DNA of 64,000 nucleotides. Origin: Rhinopomastus cyanomelas (taxonomy: Eukaryota; Chordata; Aves; Bucerotiformes; Rhinopomastidae). Positions 46,701 through 58,876 of this stretch are shown here, piece by piece (position 1 is the stretch's first letter; the number at the start of each line of letters is the position of its first letter). The DNA lies in contig VXBP01002286.1 of NCBI GenBank assembly GCA_013400115.1, positions 129,657 through 193,656 of the forward strand. Direction: 5' to 3'. Made by a program: the position numbers and the translations under genes. The notes beneath the pieces were generated by a model. The model was not told the origin of the DNA. It searched no databases and worked only from the letters and a program-made list of their open reading frames with translations.

Positions 46701-48204
46701 AAATGTAATCTCAAATTAGTCTCCAAGTAACAGCCTTTCTGTAAAAACAGTGTCATGGGTTATTGCCTGGGTGTCCCATGTCTAGTGCTGGATGCTGGGA
46801 ATTCAGCGTTTAGATCTCTTACTCTCTGCTTCTTCATGGTATAAGGATGGGAGTAGCTGACCTGCACTGTGAAGCCAGCTTCAAGCCAGCAACAAAATTT
46901 CAGCACTTGGGCAGCACAGCATATAGCCTTTTCCTGGCTCAGGAGCTAAACCCACAATTTAAAACAACAACTTTCTGTCTAAGCACACTACCACTAGCAT
47001 TTAAGCAGGAAGACTGTTGAGACCACAAGTTTGCAATGCTCATTTAGTAAGAATTTTTTCAGCACCCTCTCTAGTACTTCTTACCTTTAGTGCTCTTCTA
47101 TTAGGTTTTCTTTTTCTTTGTGTGTAATATTCATGTTGAGATATCAATTCATTCAAATCTGAAAGCACCCAACTAGGCAGATCAGCTCCACACAGACCCT
47201 CAATCATTCCCATTAGCAGGATGGATGAAGGAATCAGAAAGGCAAAAATTAAAAAACTCATTACTGAGACAAAGACAGCTTAACAGGTAAAGCAAAAACT
47301 GCATGAGCACAGCAAACGAAGGAATTAATTCATTGCTTCACACTGGCAGGCCAGTGTTCAGCCATCTTCAGGAAAACAGGGCTCTATCACACACAGCAAT
47401 GACTTGGGAAGACAAATGACACGACACTGAGCATCATCCATTCCTTCTTCTTGTCCTCCTGCTTTTGTTGCTGATCTTGATGCCTTACTGTATGAGATAT
47501 CTGTTTTGTCAGTTGGAATTGGTATCCCTGCTCTACCCCCTCCTAACTCCTCGTTGACCTTTAGCCTACTCAATGGTAGAGTGGTGTGAAGAGCAGAAGA
47601 GGTATTGAGAATGCGCAAGCACTACTCAGAAAGAGCGAAGACATTTCTTAACAGGTTTTTTTAGTACAAATCCAAAACACAGCACTGCACAAGCTACTAG
47701 GAAGAAAATTAACTCTATATTAACCAAAATAAGTCCAAAAGTTTTTAACAAATTTCCTTCTCATTTTAACGTTGCCCAAACCCCTTCTTTCCTCAGTTTT
47801 TTCAGGCTAGCAATTCATGGTGCTTCTACACATGTAATTGAAGCCTCCAGAATCACTGCTAGAATCTAGCCTGAATATATTTAATACCCCATGAAGAACA
47901 CATTTAGACATCAAGGAAAGCTACACTGAAATTTTTCTTTAGCTACTGTGCAAGCGTAACATGTCAATAAAGACCCAGACCCTGCTCTGCCAACAGCCCA
48001 GTTACTTGTTCTTCAAAACTCCACCTTCCACATGGAGTTTGAACTTTGTTTCTTGCAGCTGTACCTCATGATCCCTATCTCATGTTCTGCCGGCAAAGCA
48101 CTGCCTGCCAGAGCCAGAAGGAGGGAGCAGCACCAGAAACTTTCCCAGGGTGTGGATGGTGAATTGAAGGGCAGTGACAATTTAGTTAAGATACACGTGC
48201 ATTA
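40746..48204. other. Unique AT-rich DNA with two exon-like candidates
   Basis: About 7.5 kb with no recognised mobile element, which is unusual for this window. The candidates at 45887-45960 (+) and 47085-47261 (-) are treated separately. Confidence 0.5.
47085..47261 (-). CDS. Candidate first coding exon with signal peptide (unidentified)
   Basis: The - strand ATG at 47261 has G at -3 and opens a 59-codon frame. Residues 1-25 look like a signal peptide: a hydrophobic core (FLIFAFLIPSSILLMGM) and a small residue around LCG/A. A polar stretch with a basic cluster (QRKRKPNRR) that could be a processing site follows. The frame meets an excellent donor, AAG/GTAAGAAGT, exactly at a codon boundary (47085/47084). 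I recognise no family, see no assured second exon downstream (lower coordinates), and the frame also continues 14 codons past the donor to a stop. A chance frame is quite possible. Confidence 0.25.
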
Positions 48205-48580
48205 TCACAGTATCACGGTATCACAGTATTACCAAGGTCGGAAGAGACCTCATGGATCATCAAGTCCAACCTGTCACTACAGAGCTCAAGGCTAGACCAT
48301 GGCACCAAGTGCCACGTCCAATCCTGCCTTGAACAGCTCCAGAGTTGGTGACTCCACCACCTCCCTGGGCAGGCCATTCCAGTGGCCAATGACTCTCTCA
48401 GTGAAGAACTTTCTCCTCACCTCAAGACTAAATTTCCCCTGGCGCAGCTTGAGGCTGTGTCCTCTTGTTCTGGTGCTGGCTGCCTGAGAGAAGAGAGCAA
48501 CCTCCTCCTGGCCACAACCACCCCTCAGATAGTTGTAGACAGCAATAATGTCTCCCCTGATTATATGGCCTCTTAAGTTC
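48205..48580 (-). mobile_element. CR1 LINE 3' end, antisense
   Basis: Opens with a TATCACAG/TATCACGG tail variant (48208-48228), then AAGGTCGGAAGAGACCTCAT. The - strand frame 48588-48292 carries RTRGHSLKLRQGKFSLEVRRKF and runs to the natural stop. Fairly young; 5'-truncated within the GDIIAVYNYLRGG block. Confidence 0.93.
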
Positions 48581-49995
48581 TTATTCATTTGTGTAGTCTT
48601 CTACCTTCCCTTTTCCACTTGGCTTCTTGCAGTTACTTCATTATCTTCACTGTTATTCTTCCTTCTTCACATCTGATCAGCTACTGCTCTTGGTATTCTT
48701 TTAAAGGCTTTGAGTGATAGTATTGTGACCTTTTTTCTGTCTGAATTAAATAAAAATAGGCAATAATTTCCTTACTGTTGAAAAGTGCGATACAAAGAGA
48801 TATGTTTTATGAACAACAAGAGAAGGTATAGTGGAGGCCATGGGACACTGTAAGAAATTTCTATACTATAGATTAAGTTATTACACTCTGCAGAGGTATA
48901 CAGAGCCATGAGCAGTAGCCTGGATAGTGATTACCTACTGCACCTTGCACTTTGCAGTTTGGTATCCTCCCCAGAAAATGGAACCTATAACTAAGAGCTT
49001 TAGGTGAAAGAGTATGTGTGTAAACATATAACTAAACATGTAAAGTGATTGTTTGCAGAGGCAACTAAGGTGAAGGAATGGGTGGAGATGACTAGGAAGT
49101 AACTTTACTCATGAGAGATTCATTGGAAGTGAGCTCTGAAGTTTTGGAGGAGATAATGCCAGACTGGCATCCACAGTTTCAAAGTAGAAGGTATGACTAT
49201 TTTGAAAACCTGTGTCTCTGTAGGCAATGTTTAATAGCAATTGTACACAGGAATCCAATTATAAATATCATGCAGATATAATTGAAGACTATATATGAGG
49301 AAAGGGATGGGGTGACTGAACAGAAAAATACACACTGAAACTCAGGGACAATGTCACTGAGAAAATACATAATGCTTTTTTGTGGTTCTTGTGTAGCGAA
49401 AACACTATGTGAACTCCAGACTACAACTGCACAGGGTATATTATAACCTGAGTATGCCCTGAAATCTCACCCTGTTTAAAAGATCATCTGATTTCCATCT
49501 ACAGACACTAGATTGCCATAGTATGTATCTGTAACTTTGTTCCATTGAAAATAGAAAACAAACATACCTCAGACCGTGTGCAAATATACAGCTTGGGACT
49601 TCTCAGCAATTCCAATAGGAAATTTGCCACGGATTAATGGAATCATTTTGAGACTACGGGGGATAAAATACAGGTAGCATCTTATTGTCTAATAAAATAA
49701 TTAATGTATTGAAACAAAAGTATCATAGGGGATTTAGTGAACTACCACCAAAAAAAGCAAACCTGTAAAACAGTGTTAATAGGAATGGCACAGAAAATCA
49801 CAATGAAGGGGAAAATTAAGTGAAGCTTTGTGACTTGCTCTTAAGGAAATGGAAAATGATATAACCAGGGACACCACACAACCCAGAATTTGAATGTTGG
49901 GTCTCATGTTCCCGTGACTAAAGAAAATACTATTTCTTGCAACATATCATCACAAAGACTGAGATTCTGTGTCACCTGAAATTTGTGTATGTTAA
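48581..49995. other. Unique AT-rich DNA, nothing recognised
   Basis: No supported feature. Confidence 0.5.
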
Positions 49996-49997
49996 AT

Positions 49998-50365
49998 TAT
50001 AGAATCATAGAATATTTTAGGTTGGAAGAGACCTCAGTGATCATCTAGTTCCAAATCCCCTGCCCTAGGCAGGGACATCTCTCACTAGACCAGGTTGCCC
50101 AGAGCTCCATCCTGGTCATGAACACTTACAAGGAGGGAGCAGTCACAGCGTCCCTGGGCAACCTGTTCCAGTGCCTCACCACTCTCATACTGAGGAGTTT
50201 CTTCCAAAAGTCTAATCTAAATCTGTCATCTTTTAGCTTGAAACTGTTCCCTTTTATCCTGTCTCTAGAGTCTCTTGCAAAATGTCCCTCTCCAACTTTC
50301 CTTTTTCCCTTCAGGTACTGGAAGGCTGCTATAAGGTCTACTCTTCTCCAGGCTGAATAGCCCCT
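49998..50365 (-). mobile_element. CR1 LINE 3' end, antisense
   Basis: ATAGAATCATAGAATATTTT (tail), GGTTGGAAGAGACCTCAGTG, GGCAGGGACATCTCTCACTA and CAGGCTGAATAGCCCC give tail, 3' UTR and ORF2 C-terminus in antisense order. Moderately diverged. Confidence 0.92.
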
Positions 50366-53300
50366 ATTATTTGTATTCTAAAATATTTTTCAAATATGGA
50401 TTTAGCATCTTTGTTTAGTGCTTTTAAATCTGGGTTTTTTACTACAATTTTTTTCCCGAGAATTTACTGTAATAATTCTTTCAGTTTTTGACAGACAGAG
50501 GTTTTGAGGAAATAAATATCCTTAGAGGCAAGTGAAAGATAAACAAGAAATATTTTACTCTTTCAGCTACTTGCTGTGGTATGTGTTCTCATCCATTTTC
50601 TCTTTTTTCACATTATGTGCAATCATGTAGTCTTACAGGATCACTAACTGCATTTGTGCAGTATGTAATGACTGGATATTTCTACTTAATAACAAAAAAC
50701 CGTACTTGCAATTGACTTCTGTGATTTGGAGTAAATAGACTAGGAGACTGGAAAAAATTAAAGGGGTAACCTGAAAACACAATCAGTAGCCAAACACATT
50801 TTTAATGAGATACATGTTAAAATATGTTTTATACTACAGATCAAACTTTTAATAACTTGTGCTCTTTAGAGATGTTAATTGCTGTTTTCTGCCACTCTTC
50901 TAGGTTTGATAAGCTGGAAAATACCCACTTACCATACAACAAAGCTCTGGCTCTGCTAGTAACAGCATGGGAAATGTATTTATAGGCACTTTATCAGACT
51001 CTGTAGTTAGAAGAGTCAGCAAAACCTACTCATTCATGTTTCTCCTGAGCTTTTACCCTCTCTTTCCTCGTACTCTCCAACTGTCTCAAACAAAAAGCTG
51101 GCTTTGTGTTTGCACTGTTCTGTGAACTGTTTCAATGCTGGTGATTAAAAACAAAGCAAGTCAGACTTTCGTGGGAATTTGTAGAGTGGCAATAAATCCA
51201 GTACATGCCATCCATGTGCTTTACAAACATCTTCGTACAACCTCTGCTTTTTCATTTTGGGATAAAGAACATAGAATATCAATAAATACAAATACTTGGA
51301 AGAATTAAAATCCCTATGTTATGTACTGTGTCTCTTTTCCTCCCTGCAACAATTCAAAATTTATAACAGAAAATTAGGGGATGGGAGGGAGGCTCAACAA
51401 AACAACCTAAACTCTCTAAACCTAAACTCTCCTAAGCTGAAGAGTATAGGTGGCACAAGCCTATTTTTGTTGTCATCAAACACAAAATGAATTTAAGAAA
51501 AGCCTTGATTAAGAGGAATCAAGGCAGAATGTAGTTATTCAGAATGATACAGAAGAACTAGGAATGTAACCCATTGTGTTGTGCTAGTGACTATCTAGGA
51601 GCAAATTTATAACTCCATTCATGCTTCAGGAGTCTTCTTTGGGATTGTAGAAAGAACTTTGTCTCACCAGTTCAGGGCTTCCCCACTTAAAGACTGTTAT
51701 ATCATGCATGGTTGGAGGACATTTTGGATTTGGCAGGGAGAAGAGAGAGGGAAAGGGTCAGCCAGTGCTACACTCTAGCAGTAATCAGCTGGCACTTCCT
51801 CATGGATTTCCTGCCAACTCACATAGTCCAGGGCCAGGGAACTGAGGGACCATATGTACTCTGGATTCTAAAATAAAAACAAAAGGAATTCTGGCTTCCT
51901 AGCTGTTGATTATGTATAACACTTAGTCAAGCATGTAGTAATCTGTCTTCAGAGTGCTTATCATATGTGTATTGTATGCTCAGTTCTGTAACAAAACTAG
52001 AGTAATAAATGTAAGGAGCAGAGACAGTGCTAGCTAAAGGCATCAGTCCTTCCAGTCTGAGAATTTTGATAAAAGGCTCAAGTGCTGAAGTTGAATATTT
52101 TTATCAGAGAATATAGCTGAAGTGAGAGTACAAACAGCAGGTAGTCCTTGTATCAGACCTTCAAACCAGGATCCAGGGAATGAGAAATAAGGATTGCATG
52201 CCCTGTATGACAAACTTGATTGTCCAATGCATCAAAGGGACTTGGTGATAGCTCAGAGGACAGAACTGCATCTTTCCAGAAACTGTCATTTCCCTTGCTC
52301 CATGTCTTGATCATTAATGTGTCTTTTATCTTCTGAAAGACAGAAGGTAGAAGTCCTACTGATAGCAAAATGATGCACTTTTCCTTGTTAGTTCTTTCAA
52401 AATCTGGAACTGACTTCAGTTTGTTTCAGTTTTCTTGAGTTTGGGGTTTGCTTTTTTTTGTTGGTTTTCTTTTTTACTTTGGAGAAAAGTAAAAAAAAAA
52501 AAATAATCTTTCCAAAAAGCCCTTCTGGCCTCTGCATATTCATTCATCAGTTCCAAAACATGGCTCCAGTAAACAGAGTTCCCCATGACTAAGACCTGTT
52601 TCTGCAGCTCACGCAAAAGACTTCCTTGTGTGTATTCCCAATCTGTTGCCAGCAAGAGCACAGTCTGGAAGCTGCAGCTGGAATAGAAACAGACGGGTGG
52701 TGCTGGGGATTTTAGGAGATTTGGACTGGCTTCAAACTTCCTTCAGTGAAGCACAGTGAGGCAATTAATGGGGAAGGTTGGCACAGTGCCCATCTGCAGA
52801 GTCTGCCTGTGCTATACAGCTGGCCTTACTCATTTGAACATTTTCTTTGGTTCAATTCATCACATGGCTTTACCTCACTAGGATTAGCTCTTCAGTTGTA
52901 AACTTACACAGCCTTTTTGAAAGCCATGTACAGATGCTAGCTGACAGCAAATAAGGATACAGTACCTTTATTTTTTTTCAGGGATGGAGGCGGAGCTTTC
53001 AATGCAACTACATATTGAAACAGAATTTTCCTTGAGGAAATTTCAAAACCTCAAGTTAGACAAAATTTCAGTGTAAAACTTTGAAGTTTTCTGGGTGAAT
53101 ATGCAAAAGGTCATGAAGTTCAGAAAGTCTTTAAGTGGGCTTGATTTCAGCTCTGTACGTGCAATTATTTTATGTGGTTCCCAGTGTCAGGTTTTATGGA
53201 AAAAATTTGCATTGATTTAATTAATCTCCATTTGTAAGAAAAGACATAAGAATGTATACAGTGTATTCATACTTAGGTATATATTCACCCATTTTCTGAG

Positions 53301-55405
53301 ACATACATTTTTACCAAACAAGCTGAAATTCTCAGTTTAATGCACTTCCTGAAGGTTAAAAGACAGATCTTCAATGGGAAGCTAATTTAGAGCCAAAAGA
53401 GGATTTAGAGATCTTGAAGTTAGGCAGCACAGCAACTACATTTAAAGTACTTTTCCATGGAATGCAATCCAGAGTAAAGAGTTACAGTCCTCAGGGCATA
53501 GGAAGGGTTGTATAATTCAAAATGTTAGTCTCAGACCCCTGTGCACTGAAAAGAGAAGGCTAGCCAACAGATTGTGCCAAAGATGGGTTATGGCAAAAAG
53601 TTTTCTTTTCCCATGAGTTTAAGCACAGAGGCAAGGCTTCAGGCAGACATGTTGACTAATTAAAATATGTTTTAGTATTAATTATTTAAGAATAATTAGG
53701 ATCCCTTTCTAGTTCATGTTATGAACTGAATTCCCATTATGCTTAAGCACTGATGTAAAAAACTGTATGTGGTCTTGTGCAACCTCTGGGCATTAGTATG
53801 TTCAGAAATTTGTGCCAGTCCTCAGTGATGATGTGTTCTGTGCCTGTACTTGGTTGGCAGCAAAAGTATAGCAACCATGGAAATGGATTATATAGGCAGG
53901 ATAAAATGCCCATCTTTTATGTACCTAACTTGTTCACTAAAACAGTTATCCAGGGGACAAAGGTCACTTAGCTTTATTTACTGCCTCTTCTAAAGAAGGA
54001 ATATAAATCTCAAATTCTTTTATAGTCAAGGAGCAACTCAGATGTAAGACTAAAGTGGAATGAGAAACATTGCCATTATTTCTGTCAAATGTTGTCAGAT
54101 GAGAGAAAAAATAGAAGAAGTAGCCATAATGGAGTAGTCTGGCTTGATAGCTTAGTCATTAGAAATCCTAGTGGAAAGGAAAGGGTCTGAGCTCCTACAC
54201 ATGAGTTCCCGCATAATGAAATTCAACATAGCATGTGTGAAACAAGAGATAAGTAATACTGAGCTGATGTGCAGCTCTTCATAAAACTTACGGCCAAAAA
54301 GATATCCAAGAAAATCCTCATACTTGAAACATGAAACTGGGATTTTCATGTTGTCATAATCTCAACATGAAGGTGTGCTTGAGTGTCAGTGTGTGGCAGG
54401 CAATGCAGCACTTTTCCCACATTATAAAAAAAGAAAGACAAATCTTAAGATTCACAGCTTCAGAGGCCGACAGAAAACTATCTGCAGAGAAAATAGTTTA
54501 AAAAGCAATTGTATAGCAATCTGAAAGATCTTCAGAAGAACATACAATGCATCATGTTAATTATTTTCTCATCTAATAGGGAAGCAAATACAAAGAATAT
54601 CTCCATTTGCCTCTTCTAAGATCAAGGCAGAGTTCTCAGATTTGATAAGAGTCTCCTCTTGGCTGCCTGCAGTAAATTTATTGCTGCCCATTTTGTTGTT
54701 TTCTGCATGTTTACACCATTGTATGAAGCAACATTATTCAAATCAAGTGACCCTTATATGAGATAATTTTATCCTATATATAACTGGTATGCACAGCTTG
54801 GAGTAAAAGTTGTACCTCTGAGCTGAATTTAAATGTATTTCACTTACACGGCTACAGATACATCAGTAATGCTCTCAGACTACCAAGCATCCTGAAGAAA
54901 GCACTCTGTGCCAAAGTCTGCTTCCATTTACATGAATGTTAAATCCCACTGTTAGTGTATCAGTGGCGAAAGAACCAGGCTGTAAAAGAGTAATCAAGAA
55001 CGTAATTTCTCTAGCATGAACTACATGTTTGTTTCTGAAGGCAGGTTTTGGCTGGTTTACAATTGGCTTTCATAAGTTTGTCTCCCATGAATTTGCACTA
55101 ATTTACTGTGTATTAGGACTGATTTGGGTTACGTTGAAGATTTTGAAAAGAATTTTACTACACATAGTCTGATACTGTTCATTCTTATACTTTCACCAAG
55201 ATTTCATGGTGAAAATCTTAAAATTTTATATACTCTTTCACCTTCACCTTAGGTATTGCTCAGATTAAGGGAGAAATATGATGCTTCAGAACAATTATAT
55301 ACTTCAATACATTTTTAGCAGGTTTAGAGAGGTCTAAAGTTGTCAGTGGCATTTATAAAACACATTTTCCTCAGTAATTTCTCGCTCATATAAGTAACAA
55401 TGCTT
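50366..55405. other. Unique AT-rich DNA, nothing recognised
   Basis: About 5 kb without identifiable genes or elements. There is a short ACCTAAACTCTC duplication near 51405-51432 and an A13 run at 52491-52503. Confidence 0.5.
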
Positions 55406-55409
55406 TGAA

Positions 55410-55582
55410 TGTCGGTGCAACCTTTCCCAGGATGTGGTAGAATCCCCATCACTGAAGGTTTTCAAGAGGCAATTGAACAGGTTGCTAACTAATCTCATCT
55501 AGTCTCCTTTTCCCATTAAAGGTTGCACCAAGTGACCTTGCAAGGTCCCATCCAACCTCAGCCCTTTTATGATTCTATGAGG
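55410..55582 (+). mobile_element. CR1 LINE 3' end, sense, old
   Basis: Recognised by CCTTTCCCAGGATGTGGTAG, the GGTTTTCAAGAGGCAATTGA block, GTGACCTTGCAAGGTCCCAT and the closing ATGATTCTATGAG. Substitutions are frequent. Confidence 0.85.
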
Positions 55583-55817
55583 GTTGTGTCTTCAGATACC
55601 TCTTCTGACTTAATATGTTGCAACCCATAATAAGAGTGTATTGATCCTAAATATAAAAGGCCAATCATCCCATAAGCACTGAGCAACTACAGCCCAAAAT
55701 GACCCTTTACATCTCAAGTCTAAAGGTGTTTCAAATTAACAATGTTCTAGCTACTTTGACACAAGTAATTTTTTTGTGGATGAAAAACAGTAGCTATGCT
55801 GTTAATGTTGACAGTTA

Positions 55818-55878
55818 CTCACAGAATCACAGAATGCTAGGGATTGCAAGGGACCTCTGTATATTGCCTAGTTCAACT
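55818..55878 (-). mobile_element. CR1 LINE 3' tail and UTR scrap, antisense
   Basis: CACAGAATCACAGAATGCTA followed by GGGATTGCAAGGGACCTCTG and a TAGTTCAACT stretch. It ends exactly at the 20-G run, where CR1 normally reads a short C-rich stretch. Confidence 0.8.
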
Positions 55879-55898
55879 GGGGGGGGGGGGGGGGGGGG
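55879..55898. repeat. Run of 20 guanines
   Basis: Uninterrupted G20 at the junction between a CR1 3' scrap and a GC-rich block (55899-56060). Able to form G-quadruplexes; its true length may differ because such runs are read unreliably. Confidence 0.85.
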
Positions 55899-57900
55899 CG
55901 GCCCTCTGTCCCATTTCCAATGGGGGAAAACTGTGAAGAGAGCTGCTGGAAGCCACGGCTGAGCCACCTTCCCCACTGCCACCACCCCAAGAACAGGGAG
56001 TGGGGTTTAGCACGGGGCAGCAGCCCTGTGCAGGGCTCAGCAAAAGAGGCAGGACAAAGATCCCGCTCTTCACATGACAGACCTCTGTTAGTGTGACAGA
56101 GCAGGGACATAAAGTCCAAGTCTTCCCCCTTCAGTTGAGAACTGGGCTCCCTCTTGTCTGCTCTCTGTGTCTTAACAATTTTTACTCCTGTGCTTTTTGC
56201 TTTGCAACTATAAAATGAGTGAAAACAATACAAACACTTCAATCTTTTTGGAAGAGTAGGGTCATATCCTGAAAGGCTGTGGAGAGCTGTCCTGTTCTGA
56301 CCACTTTGCTATACCCTTTAAAGGAGACCATCAACTTGAGCTGCCAGTGTGTTTAGGCATTTTAAATTAAGTCAATAAGAGAGGTAAGAACCTCAGAAGA
56401 CTGCAAAGCCTTAGCTCTTCTCTGCGAACTGCAGAAAGCATTTAAGCATGTCCTTTCAGAGGAGCAGAATGTGGTTCCCCACTGGTGCTATGTGCCCTAT
56501 ATTCAGATCCATTTGCACAAAAATTCAGTCCCTCAGTTTGGCACAGATGCTTTCTACATTTGTATCGTATTTCATATTTCATATGAAAATGTCACCTTTC
56601 TGTTCACTGAGGAATGGGGAGTGTGGTAATTTCCTGATTCAAATTAAAGCTTCAGTGTTTCTCTCTCAAACTGACAGGTAAGTTTTCCAAGATCCTTTCT
56701 TTTGTCCCAGATGATTACAGTGTATCATATTCAGCTGCCTCCTGGGAACTTGCAACCACGCTTCTGTAATGTATTTATACATTTCCTGCCCACAAAGAAC
56801 TATTAAGACCACATGGCTGACAGCATGAAATCCAAAGTTCTGCTTAAATTTCCTACTCAGAAGTATGAGTGCACTACGTATAGCACATTGGAGAGTCAAA
56901 CGCATCCAGAAAGCATGAGACATACTGAACATGTACTGTGCCCTTTTCTTTAGTCTGCAGTAATTCTAACATGTTCGAACATTTTGATGTGACACATGTT
57001 CAATAGATTTGTATCAGATCGCTAAGACTGGACAATTTGATCCAGTGAAAAATGTCTGAGATTTCACAGTAGACATACCTGTTCTGTAAACATCATGGCC
57101 AGAACTACTGCTGTGCTGAGAGGTGTCTAGAAATCCTGGACAAATACTAAGCAAATATTTTGCCTTGACAAAATTTCCAGCAACAAAAAAAAGAATCTCC
57201 TCGCAAAGCTTATGTTCATGTTGGTTTTGTCAGACTGGATAACCTCCACTCTACATTTCTAGTCATCTGTAGTCATCTAAATCATATTCCTCCAAAATCA
57301 TACCTTCCTGTTCACATGCCTTTTAATGAAATTAGTCAGATAGAAAAATATTCATAAAAAGAGTTGACATACCTTGAAATTAAACATACTTCTTGTGTTT
57401 TCTATATTTATGCACTTATTAGGAAAATGATGCATTAGAAAGGATTAAAGTATTGCAACTTAATGTCACTCAGCATTTTTAATTGAGCCCAGATGACCCA
57501 AATTTTCACATGTAATTACAGGGTTTGATGTAATACATCAGTTGATGTACTGTAATGTAGCTTTTGCATTAAAAGATTAACACTGTGGTTTCAAGTATTC
57601 ATTAAAATAATATAATGAATTAATGACAGATTTTACAGATCCTTAGAAGAAAAATGGTAATGGTTAAACATAATGCAATAGGTACACTTGAGGTAACATT
57701 TTTCAAGGACAAGTAATTGTCTTCTTTCTACCCTGAAGAAAAATATTAGCAGTATAAAACCTTTCTGTCATAGCTGCATATAATACAAAAATTTGTCCAA
57801 GTTAAAAATAATAGTAAAGGAAGTAAATTTTCCAGAATATATTCCAAAATCTTTGGCATAGTCATCTGATCTCATTGAAATAATATGTACTTTAATGCAG
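55899..57900. other. GC-rich block followed by unique AT-rich DNA
   Basis: 55899-56180 is GC-richer than its surroundings and of unknown origin. The - strand frame across it (56242-55868) reads into the G run as polyproline and is not credible as a gene. Confidence 0.45.
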
Positions 57901-57901
57901 C

Positions 57902-57962
57902 AATAATGCATTATTGATATAATATATTATATAATATATATAATAATGCATTAATAATGCAG
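57902..57962. repeat. AT-rich palindromic segment
   Basis: AATAATGCATTATT (57902-57915) is a perfect 14-bp palindrome. It is followed by ~25 bases of TATA-type sequence and a second ATGCAT-centred copy (TAATAATGCATTAATAATGC, 57941-57960). The whole can fold as nested hairpins or a cruciform. Confidence 0.8.
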
Positions 57963-58605
57963 TTATATTCTAGAGGCTAAGGATATTACTTAGGCATTTG
58001 GGAATATGTTCTGAACATCATTGACTCAGGAAGGAAATTAGCCTATTTGTGGTGATAACAAACTGCACATGAACGTACAGTGTAGTGCAATGCTAAGACA
58101 GATCATATCAAGTTTAGGAAGTACAGAAGTACAAATTAAAGTCTTTAAGTACGTATTCGGGATTTCATTATTTCAATGAGTCTTTGAGTCATTAAGTTTG
58201 CAGAAAAAGACATAGGAATAAATGTTCAGTGACTGTCAGCTAAAACTAAACAATTTCAAAATAAGATCAAGTATAAATATTCTATTGAGAATGCAGTGTA
58301 TTTACACATCTTGCAAGGTAAAAGTCAGCCTTCCTCTACCTGAACTCAGTCTTGAAATTTACCCCAAGCTTATCAGTCTATCTAATGCTGTTGCTCAGCA
58401 GAGGTGGTTTTGTGACAATCCAGATTAATCAAGGGCAATATTGTGGCAGAAATGCTGTAATATATCTTCAATATGACTAAAATTATACTTTATAATATAA
58501 AGGTCAATTATTCAGCAATCCTAAGGATGAGATAGTTGTTAATAATAACTGAAGCTCTTGGAAGTACATTCTTAAATTTCATTACAGACTGATCTGACTA
58601 GAAGC
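57963..58605. other. Spacer, nothing recognised
   Basis: AT-rich, no supported feature. Confidence 0.5.
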
Positions 58606-58876
58606 TTATGCCACAATCTTACTAGAAATAGGTCAGGAAGAAATGGCCTCAAATTGTGCCATAGGAGGTTTAGGTTGGACTTCAGGAAAAATTTCCTCAG
58701 TAAAAGAGTGGGCAGGTATTGGAACAGGCTGCCCAGGGAGGTGGTGTAGTAGTAGCTGTCCCTGCAGGTGTTCAAAAAACCTACAGATGTGGCACTTGCA
58801 AACATAGTTTACTTAGACATGGTGGTATTGAATGATCTTGGAGATCTTTTCCCCCCTTGATGATTCTATGGTTCTC
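58606..58876 (+). mobile_element. CR1 LINE 3' end, sense
   Basis: Starts at AATAGGTCAGGAAGAAATGG, passes GGAACAGGCTGCCCAGGGAG and ends with CCCTTGATGATTCTATGGTT. Truncated within the last ORF2 codons; a GTAGTA expansion (58745-58753) spoils the frame. Confidence 0.9.

Noticed and set aside
55868..56242. 124-codon - strand frame in the GC-rich block
   Set aside because: It reads through the G20 run as polyproline and has no motif; composition explains it.
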